This document shows, piece by piece, positions 21,365 to 32,540 of a DNA stretch of 50,732 bases. A program made the translations under genes and the position numbers. The stretch is taken from positions 1 to 50,732 of the forward strand of contig JAPEVC010000247.1 in assembly GCA_027946555.1 (NCBI GenBank). The letters run 5' to 3'. This DNA comes from Gnomoniopsis sp. IMI 355080. Lineage: Eukaryota; Ascomycota; Sordariomycetes; Diaporthales; Gnomoniaceae. Within the stretch, counting starts at the first letter, position 1, and each line of letters starts with the position of its first letter. The notes beneath the pieces are model-generated. The model made no database searches and was not told the origin of the DNA. It saw only the letters and a list, made by a program, of their open reading frames with translations.

Positions 21365-23033
21365 ATGGCTGACGACATCTACCACACCAACACCTTGTCG
21401 GACAACGACACGGAGAAAGCCAGTGAGCTCCGTCAAAAAGAATTCGCTGGAACTCTTCGCGACCTGCCCGAGGATCCCGATGCGCACCTTTCTCAGCCCG
21501 AGCGCGAAGCTCGCGACCGCAAACTGCTATGGCGTCTCGACTGGATGCTCATCCCCTGGCTGTGTCTCCTCTACCTGCTCGCCTTCCTCGACCGCACAAA
21601 CATCGGCAACGCCAAAATTGCTGGCCTCACACAACCGAAGCCGGAGGGGATAGGCATCACCGTCTCGGAGTATAACTCCAGCCTCACCATCTTTTTCGTT
21701 TCCTATGCGGTCTTTGAGCCGCTCACCAACGTCCTTCTGAAGCGCATGCGACCCTCCAGGTTCATCCCGCTCATTATGTAGGCTTTCTCTCTTTACCAGA
21801 AAGTCCCCAGGAATACTATGGTCATTATTTTGCTGACAGCGCGCAGGATTGGGTGGGGCGCTAGCATGCTTGGAATGGGCTTCGTCACCAACTGGAGCGG
21901 GTTGATGGCTGCTCGCTGGTTCCTCGGGCTTACGGAAGCCGGTTTATTTCCCGGCATCAACTACTACCTCTCCTGCTGGTACAGGCGTTCTGAATTTGGT
22001 GTCAGAGCTGTAAGATTATGTTCTTCCTTATGTACCTGAAGACTTACTAAGACTAACCTTTATCAAGGCGATTTTCTTCTCCGCCGCCGCTCTCTCTGGC
22101 TCCTTTGGTGGTCTTCTTGCTGCCGCCATTGAGAAGATGGACGGCATTCGAGGCCACCCAGGTTGGGCCTGGATCTTCATCCTCGAGGGACTGTTGACAA
22201 TACTGATCGGAATCACATCCTTCTGGATGGTCCACGACTTCCCCGACGAGGCCAAGTTCCTCTCCGAAGACGATCGCCGTCGTGTCATCCGCCGTCTGAA
22301 ACTCGATCAGCAATCATCGGCGTCCCACGAGGAATTCTCCATGAAATACTTCTGGCAGGCCTGGTTCGACTGGAAGATGTGGGTTGGTATGGTCATCTAC
22401 ATGGGCTGCGACATGCCTCTCTATGCTTTCAGTCTGTTCCTCCCGACGATTATCAGCAGCCTCGGCATCGCAGGAGGATCGACCATCAAGTCGCAGCTGC
22501 TCACTGTCCCTCCATACGCCGCCGCCGCGGCGCTCACCGTTATTGTGGGTTTCATTGCGGATCGTACAAAGGCCCGAGGAATGTGCAACATTATCGTTTC
22601 TTTGATGGGCATCGTCGGCTTTAGCATGCTCATCGGCTCTAGCAATGCGGCTGTGCAGTATGCCGGCACCTTCCTTGGTGCCTTGGGGATTTATCCTTGC
22701 ATCGCCAACACCATCACCTGGATGGCTAATAATACCGAGGGCGTGTACAAGCGCGGTGTCGTCCTCGGCTTCGTCATAGGCTGGGGCAACCTGAACGGCG
22801 TGGTTTCTTCTAACATATACTTTCAGAGTCCGAGATACTATCAGGGACATGGCGTTGTCCTGGCTTACATGGTGCTCTTCCTGCTCGGCGGCTCGCTGTT
22901 CATGACACTGATGCTGCGTCGAGAAAACAAGAAGCGCATAGAAGGCAAGCGAGATAACTGGGCTGTTGGCAAGTCGGAGTATGAGTTGGAGCAGGAGGGT
23001 GACAAGCGGCCGGATTTCATCTACACACTCTAG
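21365..23033 (+). CDS. MFS transporter of the anion:cation symporter (ACS, allantoate/nicotinate permease-like) family
   Basis: Three exons: 21365-21777, 21847-22009 and 22068-23033. The introns are 69 bp (branch GCTGAC) and 58 bp (branch ACTAAC). Together they give 513 residues. The acidic cytosolic N-terminus is followed by WRLDWMLIPWLCLLYLLAFLDRTNIGNAKI, the hallmark first segment of fungal ACS permeases (TNA1/DAL5 type). About 12 membrane segments follow, with MAARWFLGLTEAGLFPG in segment 4, a central loop rich in charged residues and a charged C-terminal tail. Such proteins import small carboxylates, vitamins or amides by proton symport at the plasma membrane. The substrate cannot be read from sequence. 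Neighbouring ALDH, SDR and DUF3237 genes suggest a catabolic substrate; this is inference. The first in-frame ATG (GCCATGG) was chosen as start. Confidence 0.88.
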
Positions 23034-25191
23034 AGTCTACATTGCTCGCATTTCATTGGTCGTTTTTTACGTATCAAATCGTTCGCACTGTACTCGCTTT
23101 TGCCATTCGAACGTCTCTGACGGGCCTTCAAAATGATTGCCTTAGCTGGAGTTCCGGATTGTCTCGGTTGCCGCGCATTGCAGGCTTGTTACGATAACGA
23201 TGACTTGCCATATAGGACTCAGGGCTCGTCTAGTTACTAGCTTCGGCGTTGGCGGTGTCTGCACATAGACTCAAACGATCAATCTGTTTACGACTTGCCA
23301 CCTGAGTAGTGAGACTAAGGCGCCTGCGGATGTTAGCAAGGCAGCAACTTTCCTGTGGCCAAGAGACCCGACTGCTGTCCTGTAAGCAGAATGTCTAGCG
23401 ATACTCTTCCTGCTTGCCCGTGCTAATTTGCTTTTGCACAAATTCTCGGCTGCCCGGAACATAGAGAGTTGCTTCGGCCGAAAGCATATCTGGTTATACA
23501 ATGACTGTTATACAATATAAACAAGGCTGCGTTCGGATAGCTTGCCGCGGAGAATTTTCGCAAATTCTTGGGGGCCCGTGTGTTCAGAGCAGGTCATACT
23601 TGATAGAGGACCTAACTGCCTGTAGTGGACTCACTCTTCGGTTAGTAGGAAAAAAGGAAAGTAAAAAGGAACCCAGGCAGTCTAATAAGGCAGCCGTATT
23701 TCGAAGAAGTCGTATTTCAATAGCTCAAATCGAGAATGTCTTTGCGCATATGGATGGGCCTTGAGATTCCAGGATTGGGACGATCTGTGAGAGTATACTG
23801 TATATCGGCTGCATACAGCAAGAAACCGACCCAGTGGTTCACGGCATGGTGACAGGTGACACACAACACCAACGCAACACAAACAACTTGGTGACCAGCC
23901 CGGGTGGTCGGTGACAAGGCAAAAAAATGTTTTTGTAGCACTGGAAATTTCCAACTCCTCATCGACCCTGTCTTGCCAGATACCGTCGGCTCGGTAAGAC
24001 TACCGACCTCTACCCAAGCATACGGTATCACAAAGGGGGAAGGGCATTGTTCAAGGGCTGACATGCACAACTTTGCCTCGCGCCCGACCAGTTGCTACTG
24101 TGTTTCCGAGTCTCTGAATCTTTGCGCGCCTGCAGTAGTCACGCCCGTCACGAAGTATTTCTCGGCGCGTGGGTGCGCGGGAAACTACTATGGTATATGT
24201 GTTGGAAAACAAGTCTTCCCACAGGGTCAGGGGAACCCGATGTGGGGGAGATGTGCAAACAGAGGGAATGTGCGAGTCATGTCAAGCGTTGGCGAGACTA
24301 GGTGTCCTACGATAGACATGGGGCCAGAGTTACCAGGTGGTAGGCCGGGGGAGAGCTGGAGAGCGAGTGGACGTACAATTGGAGAATGGTTCGTCTGTAT
24401 AACATGCTATTGATGGGAGGGGGGGAGGAGATGCCTCGTAAGCTGGTTTGATGTACACCCGAGGTTGGTGCCCAGGTGGGCATTATGAGGGGAGCGATGG
24501 ATGGCTTTCGCGCTGGGGTAACTCTGACAAAGAGGGTTTGGCATCCTGTGTGTCTGATGGTCCAGGTTGCTCTGCACAATCCTGCCAGCGTATTCTACAT
24601 GAAGCAGTCGAGACGTGGTCGTTGGGGATGTGTGCGGCAAGTTTCGATCGGAGTGAGCGTGATGGGGTTAGTACTTGGTATAATCCCGTACCTGGTCCGT
24701 AAGATGGATGCGACCTCAAGTAATTGGGCATCACCATCTCGCTCAACGCGGTTTAGTTATACGGGCCCGACCTACCCGGCTTAGCTACCGAAGCGGGCGG
24801 TCTGATGTTCTTTCCAACAACCTGGAAAGCATAGACATTTATCACGCAGTTCATGGCCTTTTCCAGACCCGCACGGGCAACCATCGGAGTCCGGGGGTAC
24901 AAGGGATGGCTTTCCGAACCCTGCATTCTAAGGTTTAGTTGACGTCTCTCTATGAGATCGAAATAGACGTGACAGATGTCTGTTCTTATAAAATTCAATC
25001 AACCTCCGTCATACAAGCATACGAAGCGTCCCCGCCTCCAGGGTCATTGAACCCCCCCCCTCGGCCGCCCAGTCCTTCCTCACTCACTTCTATCATACGA
25101 AGCTCTCTGTGAGCCTTTTACATTTTTGTGGGAACCCGCTATAAAGCGCACTTCCCAACAACAGATTCACGCACACCTCGCCAAGGCCTCA
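23034..25191. other. Intergenic region between the MFS and DUF3237 genes; no supported gene
   Basis: Frames such as 23904-24413 have no domain and no convincing start. Single-base-biased patches (G-rich near 24415-24430, C-rich near 25050-25060) are present. The last 60 bp include CTATAAAG (25138-25145), a plausible TATA element for the DUF3237 gene and also the left part of a tandem duplication. Confidence 0.45.
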
Positions 25192-25318
25192 ATGGATCAG
25201 CCACCGTCGCCCAGCGCCACAGGACCCTCTGCCATTCCCGCCGTAAAACGCACTTCCAATAAAATACCCGCACACACTCGCCCAAACCCAATGGTTCAGC
25301 CACCACCGCCCAGCGCCA
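25142..25318 (+). repeat. Diverged tandem duplication (about 100 bp) spanning the DUF3237 start codon
   Basis: Copy 1 (25142-25219) and copy 2 (25244-25318) align from TAAAGCGCACTTCC / TAAAACGCACTTCC through ATGGATCAGCCACC / ATGGTTCAGCCACC to CCCAGCGCCA. The copies are 102 bp apart at the left end and 99 bp apart at the ATG, so one copy carries a 3-base indel. Each copy has an ATG, at 25192 and 25291, in the same reading frame. The duplication therefore extends the N-terminus of the encoded protein by 33 residues. Confidence 0.8.
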
Positions 25319-26123
25319 AAGAGGCCGAGAAGGACGAGGCTGCTTTGTCTTCGTCGTCCACGTGGCCGGAGGATCATGCACCGCACGGCGTACTCGAGGA
25401 GAGACACACGATCCTTGCCGGGCTGCCAAATGGGAGTGTTGCACAAAACATCGCCGTGCCGGTTCCGAGGCTGGCGCATGACTTTCGGCTCTGCTGTCAG
25501 TGGGCCTCGATCAATCCGCTGGGAAAAGGAGCTTGGGGCCAGCGGACTTGGGTTGGGCTTGGTGGTGGCCATTGGAGTGCTCTTTGGGGAAAGGGTACGA
25601 TCGTGGTGTGTATACCTTCTTGGGACTTATTTTTAATGTGAAAGGTTGATATGGCTGACGCTGAAATACCCATTTAAGCCTGGTGGCTCAGATGCCCAAT
25701 TAATGACGGAGAACAATACCGCTCTATCAGATACTCGTTATATGATCGTCACAGACGATGAAGAGCCAGCCCACATCATGGTGAAAACGGAAGGCTGGCG
25801 GACGGGACCGCCGGCGGTTCTGGAGCGATTATTGGATCCTGTAGAGGGCGCAAAGGTCGAGTGCATAGAGTATCGAGTTCGGCTCTTTGTGAAACTCGAG
25901 ACGGGCGACGAGAGGTACCGTTGGGTGAATGAGGCGATGTGGATTGGTAGCGCGACACGTAGTGGTTTGGAAGGTGAGTTTCTGACCCGTTCATTTAGTT
26001 GCTCCCCACCTTTCCGTATACCCCTGCTTTTGTCTTGTCCTTACACCCGTAATGGAATTACCATCTTCACTCGTGTTGTTAATAATAGAGACAGTAATCT
26101 ACGATGCGTATAGGCTGCTATAA
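25192..26123 (+). CDS. DUF3237-domain protein
   Basis: Three exons: 25192-25605, 25679-25973 and 26089-26123. The introns are 73 bp (branch GGCTGACG) and 115 bp. Together they give 247 residues. The final 35-base exon gives ETVIYDAYRLL, the usual end of this family, which supports the splice. The first 70 or so residues are a Pro/Ser-rich leader partly created by a tandem duplication; the second duplicated ATG, at 25291, is an alternative start. The domain itself includes GQRTWVGLGGGHWSALWGKG, VPGGSDAQ, DTRYMIV, VKTEGWRTGP and FVKLETGDERYRWVNEAMWIGS. DUF3237 proteins are small beta-barrel proteins of unknown biochemical role, often near aromatic or secondary-metabolite genes. This gene converges with the aldehyde dehydrogenase downstream. 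Confidence 0.82.
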
Positions 26124-26586
26124 GCGGCTGAAAGGGGCGAGCAATTTTGGTGTTTGTCGGTGGAGAATTCGTGCAAAGCAAACGGCAGGCCGAACATATA
26201 CGCGAAGAAGACATTTCTGAACGGCTGAGAACGTTTACTGTGAGAGCGAGACCCGGGGTTACTATAGCGTCTTAAACTATACAACTGTACAAAGAAGTAA
26301 AAATTTCAGGACTCTCCATACTTGTCATTATCTAGAACTTTGAACACTCATCACCCTTCGTGCCTGGTGCGAATATTACTGATGTTTTGCAGTGATTCTC
26401 TGGGACGCAATCCCGAAGGAAACGTCTTAGTGGGCTAAGCATTCGGGGAGACTCTTTGGACTCAATGCTTACAAAGTACTAGTACGCTCTGGCGTGTGGT
26501 ATGTGCAATAACTCACCCCCCCCCTCACCCTTTCTTGTTTTATCCTTCTGAAATTCCCAGTGTGGTATGATTGTGGTCTACTTCGC
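26124..26586. other. Convergent intergenic spacer; no gene seen
   Basis: About 460 bp between the 3' ends of the DUF3237 gene (plus) and the aldehyde dehydrogenase (minus). A C10-like run is near 26515-26525. It should contain both terminators or polyadenylation regions; none can be pinpointed. Confidence 0.5.
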
Positions 26587-28268
26587 TCATTTCCTCACCC
26601 AGATCGCTTGCGGATTGCACCACTCCTTCAGTCCATCCAGACCGGATTCAAGACCCAGCCCACTGTTCTTATGGCCCCCAAAGCCCACCTGGGGACCAAC
26701 CTCGAAATGAGTGTTTACCCAGACGGTACCAGCCTCCAAGCGACGCGTCATACGCTCGGCTCGTGCTATATCACGACTCCATACGGAACCGCCCAGACCC
26801 ATCAAGGACTCGTTGGCGCGGCGAAGGACATCGTCCTCGTCGGACCATTTGAGGAGGGGCACAATGGGTCCGAACTGCTCCTCAACAACGACGCGCGAGT
26901 CATCCGAGGGGTTATCAACAACAGTGGGAGGCAGGAAGTAACCGCTGCCTTTCTTGGAGGGATTGCCACCAAGCGCGAACTTCCATCCTTCCTTGGACCC
27001 GTGCTCGTACAAGTCGAGCAGCTTGGCGTATTGCATGCTGTTCTGGGTCGGTCCAAAGGTAGCCTCGGCGTCTGTAGGACCACCGCTCTTCAGAGTCTTG
27101 ACGAATTCGACAAAAGCTGACAGGAAGTCATCGTAGATGTCTTCGTGCACATAGACCCGCTTGATGCAAAAGCAGACTTGACCGCTGTGCATCAAGGCAA
27201 AAGTTGCAATCTATTCCAACGTGGTGGGTCAGTTGCGGTCATGGAAATTTGATGCGATGGAGAACCTTGCGCATACCTTTGGGACGACTGCCGCTATATC
27301 GACGTCCGCACAGACTATGGCGGCATCATTACCTCCCAATTCGAGGCTCACACGCTTCAAGGTAGCGGCACACGCCTGGATCACCTTCTTGCCGGTGGCC
27401 ACCGATCCAGTGAAGCTGATTTTCGCAACACCTGGGTGGGCTGTCAACATAGGGCCAAGATCCTCTTCTCCGCTCAGGACGTTGAAGACTCCTTTGGGAA
27501 AGATTTTGGCGCCCAGCTCTCCCAGCTTCAGGGCAGTGTTAGGAGTGTATGGCGAGGGCTTCCAGATGAATGTGTTTCCGACGAGCAGAGCGGAGACAAG
27601 CTTCATACTCCCGAGCATCATGGGCAAATTCCATGGAACGATACCGACACCCACACCAATGGGGACATATCGTTGAACTATGCTCAGCTGTGGATTGGGA
27701 AGGCCGTGTCAGCTGGATTCAAGACTGGTAAGGTGAGAAATGAGGAGTATTGTGCACTAGAGAAGACCAGCGGAGTTGGAAAAGAAGATTGTCATTGATA
27801 CATACTTCATCGCTGTCCTCAATCGTTTTCTCGGTCAATTTGTGCTTGAGTGTCTCACGAATCTGACGAGTGAGCAGGAACAACTCTAGGCCTACTCCTC
27901 CTGGGGGCTTGCCAGCCTCCTTGCCTAGCAGCTGAGCGAAGCCTTCCTGATTGGCCTCGATCGCATCCACAAACTTGGAAAGGTAATCCGCCCTCTCGTC
28001 CTGTGAGAGTTTGCTCCACGCAGGGAAGGCTGCTTGGGCCGCTGCCACGGCACGGTCGACGTCTTCCTGTGTTGAGACTGGCACCTCAGGAAGGAGTTCC
28101 TCGGTACTGGGGTCCACCGCTTGACGGGTCTTCGACGTGGTCGTGAGCTTGTTATCGATTACATTGTAAAATTTCTGCACCAAGGTTAGCTTAAATCACA
28201 GGCTTGCTATGCAAAGACACCGGGCTCACTTCAAAGTCATCGAGCTTGTAGCTCGTTGTTGCTGCCAT
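26587..28268 (-). CDS. NAD(P)-dependent aldehyde dehydrogenase
   Basis: Four exons on the minus strand: 28268-28230, 28174-27806, 27687-27277 and 27210-26587. Introns of 55, 118 and 66 bp all fall between codons and have CTAAC or CTGAC branch sites. The product is 480 residues, normal for the family. The order of motifs is complete: PWN with Asn156, FTGSVATGK in the Rossmann fold, general base Glu252 in LELGGN, catalytic Cys286 in HSGQVCF (34 residues apart, as in class enzymes), and EEQFGPIVPLL. GQVCFCIKRVYV resembles fungal aldehyde dehydrogenases acting on small or aromatic aldehydes. It oxidises an aldehyde to the acid in the cytosol; there is no targeting peptide. Divergent from the SDR gene by 1.2 kb and convergent with DUF3237, so a shared pathway is possible but unproven. 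Confidence 0.9.
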
Positions 28269-29444
28269 GCTCGCGAATATGATATTTCTTAACTCAATTG
28301 AGTCAATACACGATCAATTTGCATTCGTAGTGATGAACAAAACAACAATCAGGGGTTGCACTTTTAACATGTGAGTCGGAATGGACCTGTTGTGCGGCGT
28401 AGCAAATGCACATCACCCAGATAGGTGCCCCTGCGGCTGATTACAGCCAACGTGCGTATAAAACCGGGGCCTATGCAAGCCTATTAGTGAACTAGATCCC
28501 TCGGTCGATGGAATGTAATCCCCTTGTCACCGAATAGGCAGTTCGCCAAAACCAACTTGCAGATGTTCCCAAAGACTGCATTCCTGCGCAATATGTTTGC
28601 CGAAAGCGCGGGTCGTAAGCGAGGGCAAGTGGACCATGCTGCCAGCTGACCGCAGGAGCCTACTCCAGCCAAAGTTCTGGCAGGTCCTCCATGTACAGTA
28701 CATTCGAAGTCACTGTAATTTTATGCGCGTCTTACCAACTCCACCCATTTGCATGCATTTTAGGACCAACAGCAGGGCTCGGCTGACGTCCGCATTCTGG
28801 CATTTCCAGCTAGAGCCCCCCCCCTATCCAGAAAAATTGATTAACCTATGATTGCGCGTGTAGTGAACTTATTGTCATACGACCATAGCAATTTGTTGGT
28901 GGACTCCTACTGGAAGACTTCAGTGATGGTCCACACACCGCTATTGGCACCAAGTTTGGACGTAGAGGCTCGAGGAGATTAGCAGTGCAGGCCACGAGCA
29001 GCAACACTACTTGACTTGAGCAGATTTCCTTCATCCAGCTATAAAGTTACATTAGAAAGCAGGGTATTACGAGACCTAAAGGGAATATTGGCGCGAGAGA
29101 TGGTAATAGTAGCCCTTGGCCCCTTGCACTCAGTGTCGGGAAGGGTCTGACAGAATGAGGAACTAGTGCTTTTGCGATGCCTACCTGCTTTCAAGTATGT
29201 ACCAGTACAATCGGTGAATATCATTTACCTGCCTTCGAACAATCTTCTGGGTTAGCTCAAGCCACACATTGTTTGCAAGCGTCCAACTGCCCCCAGCATC
29301 CGGGATGTAGCATCTTGGACTCTCTATCCCACAGTGAGATGCGCTCGTAGGAATTGTCTTGGTTCCAACATCACCTTTGTTTCGATTCGCACTCCCTTCT
29401 GTTTGGCAGTCTTCATCTCCGCCACTGCTCATTTGCTACCAGAC
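28269..29444. other. Divergent intergenic region between ALDH and SDR genes
   Basis: About 1.2 kb that should contain the promoters of both genes. A TATAAAA element on the plus strand near 28455 is not followed by a convincing gene. Other frames are short and feature-free. Confidence 0.45.
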
Positions 29445-30524
29445 ATGGCGAATACCATTATCATCACAGGAGCCAATGGTTCACTGGCCATCCCCACGGT
29501 GGATTACCTGCTCAAGCATGCGCCTGCTTCAAAACTTGTGCTCACGGTTCGCAATGCCAGCGACAGCGATGCCAACACCATGACGCTGCGGGAGGTTATT
29601 TCCAAACATCCCAAAGCTGACACGTCTATCAGGGAGCTCGATCTTAGTCACCTCTCCGCCGTGCACGACTTTGCTCGCAACATCGCAGATGAGGTCACTG
29701 CTGGGACGCTTCCCAGGCTCTCCGGTATAGTGGGGACCGCCTACTACTGGAACCTCTCCGGACCACTTCAAATGACTGACGACGGTTATGAAAAGACATT
29801 CCAAGTCACCTACCTGTCTCACTTCGCGCTTATCGTCCGTTTGCTCGGAAGCTTTAGGTCCGAAGGTGGACGAATCGTGCTGTTCACGAGTGATTGTGAC
29901 GAGACGGGCAAGAATGGATGGGAGAAGATACCCCCTTTGATTCCCAATGATCCTACTCAGCTAGAGCTCCTCGTGAAGCCTCCCACGGATGACCCGTCAA
30001 TCGATGCCCTTGGCCACGGCTTCCACCGCTACGCCAACGCCAAGCTCGCTACAGTGATGTTTACACATGCGCTGAACCGTCGGTTGAAGGAAAACGAAAA
30101 GCTGAAGAATATCACCGTCGTGGTAACAAACCCTGGTAATTTGGCAAATTCACGCGCCCTTCGGGTCAATACTCCGCTCAAGCTGGTGTTTTTGTCAATG
30201 TTTGTGCTACAACCCCTGCGGCCGTTGCTGAGCTTTAGTATGTCACATCCTGCTTTCGAAGTTGTTATGCAAATGAAAGATTACTAAATCGTCCGTGAAA
30301 TAGTGGACCCTACCGCACGCACGGTTGGTCAAGCTGCCGTGGACGTTGCATGTCTCGCGACCAACGAGGCCCATCCCGGCGAACGTGGATACTTCATCCT
30401 TCTCACACCATATGAGGGGTCCAAACACAGCCAGGATGAGAAAACGCAAGACATTCTTTGGGCGAAGAGCGCGGAGTGGGTGGGTCTTACGGCGCAGGAC
30501 ATGGCCCTAGGTGTGTCGTCCTAG
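29445..30524 (+). CDS. Short-chain dehydrogenase/reductase (SDR)
   Basis: Two exons, 29445-30237 and 30304-30524, flank a 66-bp intron (GTATGT...ATAG), giving 337 residues. The start is the ATG of MANTIIITGANGS, with the cofactor motif TGANGS at 8-13. The catalytic Tyr196 and Lys200 are in HRYANAK, and Ser149 in LFTSD is the likely third member. NPGNLANS follows. The pattern is that of fungal classical/atypical NAD(P)-dependent SDRs (retinol-dehydrogenase-like or light-dependent-protochlorophyllide-reductase-like). The substrate is an unknown alcohol or ketone. The C-terminal exon ends EEWVGL-type sequence (AEWVGLTAQDMALG). A diverged copy of the last 80 coding bases and 3' flank lies 1.9 kb downstream at 32411, showing a past duplication. 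Confidence 0.86.
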
Positions 30525-31053
30525 GGGAATGGATATCAGCAACAGGCAGAGTGGTTCTTATCAAGCCGAGGATTCAAGATTTGGATCAATTCATGATTTC
30601 AGGGATTCGAATGGTTGTTAAAGATAAAGCCATAACAAATGGGACTCGTGCCCCTACGTATCAAGTCTTTTTTTCAAGGCCCCAGCTGTCTTGATGTCAA
30701 CTTGGTTTCAGTATGCGGAGCAGTAACTCCAAGTGAACATCCAGAAAGGATACATCACAATATCAGATGGTAAAAATCAGCCATGAGGTCCTAGAGTCCA
30801 GGACTAAAATCCTCTTGCCCCTGATGTCGGTGATACTGCTATACACAAGGTAATTCTTGCGGTGAGCTCTGATACAGACCACTTTCTAGGCTCATTTCGA
30901 AAGGAGGGCAAGGGATCATATAGCTAGGTAATTATTTGACACACAGTATGCAGGTTACTGTGCTACCTCATTTATTTTTGTAAAGACCCAAGACGACTCA
31001 TAGTTGACTGGCCAGTGCCACCATGTTTCGATCTCGTCCTAAACACCTTCAAA

Positions 31054-31373
31054 ATGGATCTCATTCAACCTCAGGCTAACGGCAGTGATAGATTCCAGTT
31101 GAATTTGGTCACCTTCGTGGCCGTCGTGTTTCCCCTTATCTTGGTTCTTCTCACATGGGACATCAACCATCGACCTTCATTCTTCCCCGGATCACGCCTC
31201 GGAGCGTGGTGACACCTGCATTCAGTAGCTGGTTTGTCAACTGCGAGGGAGCATGGGGGATCATCGGAGATACATGGATGGTATGGCATGAACCACTGAT
31301 AGTGTATAAATCAACGCCCAAGGGTTGCTATGCTGACCCACAGCTCCATTTTCTAGGACCCGTGGTACGGTGA
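31054..31373 (+). pseudogene. Cytochrome P450-like N-terminal remnant
   Basis: From an ATG at 31054 a frame encodes a charged start, a hydrophobic segment (VTFVAVVFPLILVLLTW) and then PSFFPGSRLGAW, ending at TGA. This matches the microsomal P450 layout of membrane anchor followed by the Pro-rich hinge FPGPRLAAW. About 57 codons further on, another plus-strand frame has LHFLGPVVR, like the P450 motif LH..YGPVVR. No haem-binding FxxGxRxCxG motif was found downstream, and the pieces are in different frames. A truncated pseudogene is the best reading; a single-pass membrane peptide is the alternative. Confidence 0.35.
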
Positions 31374-32410
31374 TAGTCTCACCTGCTGCTTATCAATGAT
31401 CTCACAGTGCTGCCCAAGAGTCCGGAAGCCTCGAGGCCCAGCACCCAATACGTCTGCCGCCGTAATGTTGTGCGAGCGCAGGTGTTCTTTCCATGATACT
31501 AAGCTTCATTGTCTCAAGTTGACGCTTGTGTGCGTGTAGTGCAAATTGCCATGATGTTCGATGGTGAGAAGTAACTTGATATCAGAAGAAGTCCCAGAGC
31601 GTGTCCGAAAGCTATGCGTATACTTTGCATCACAGAGTCTTAGCTGGATGTTACGAGAAGCGAAGAAATGGAAACCTGGATCGCAAAGCTCGACAGAGAC
31701 CTCGAATAATCCTCAGGAGTGAGACTACCCAGGTTGACAAATAAGAGTAGGAGACTGACAGATGAGTGAATAATCACCTAGGCAAGCCTGAATCATCAAC
31801 AGTACGCTCCATGCTGCATCGTGACATCTTCACGAACTTGATGCATTTTGATGGACCATGGGACGAAGGCAAAAGGTAAATGCGCACACAGAAAGGGGTA
31901 TCTGGTTTGTTTCACAACTTTCGCTATCGCGGAACATGATTGAAACATAAGATTGGAAGGATGTTTTCAAGGGAACGCAGGCGGAAAGTATATCTGTGAC
32001 TTCTAGTCTCCTGGACTCATGTTTTCCATCATGTCATTTGTGGATACAGTTAACCCCTTCCTCTACAGCCCTAGCTTAGAACAAAATATTCGAAAGATCC
32101 TCAGCGTGTCCTTTGAAGCGCGTGCATCTCGTTCAGCTCTGCCACACTCTCGGACTTATAACTCTGGAGTACTGGCTGGTCCTAAATTGCATCCATAGTG
32201 AAAAAGAGATTATCCACCTATACGGAGTAGTCCTTGATCCACAGCCGCATTCAAGATAGCCTCTCGGGAGCAATCAAGGTGTCATTATGTGCTGTGGAAT
32301 TCTTCGAAAAGTCGTCCTAACCGACGTCCACTACGAGTCAGTCTGTTCCACAGCCGATAGGCGTGAGAATATTGTTTTCGCGCCCAACTCCAAGCTAGTA
32401 CAGCACTAAG

Positions 32411-32540
32411 CCAGAATGAGACACTGCAAGAAATTGTTTGGCAAAAGAACGAGGAGTGGGTAGGTCTTATGACGCAGGATACGGCCCTAGTATGTTGGCT
32501 AAGGGGGATGGAATGGGTATCAGCAACTGAATTGTTCTCT
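32411..32540 (+). pseudogene. Duplicated fragment of the SDR gene 3' end
   Basis: Bases 32411-32490 align without gaps to 30431-30510, the end of the SDR coding sequence, with 64 of 80 identical by hand count. Similarity continues into the 3' flank (GGAATGGGTATCAGCAAC against GGAATGGATATCAGCAAC). The fragment keeps a readable frame SQNETLQEIVWQ..EEWVGL corresponding to SQDEKTQDILWA..AEWVGL, but the native stop codon is lost. No SDR cofactor or active-site region was found upstream, so it is a truncated relic. About half of the differences are G-to-A or C-to-T relative to the gene. Confidence 0.8.

Noticed and set aside
23904..24413. 169-codon plus-strand frame
   Set aside because: No domain, no signal peptide, start codon not an ATG at the frame's edge; surrounding DNA looks non-coding.
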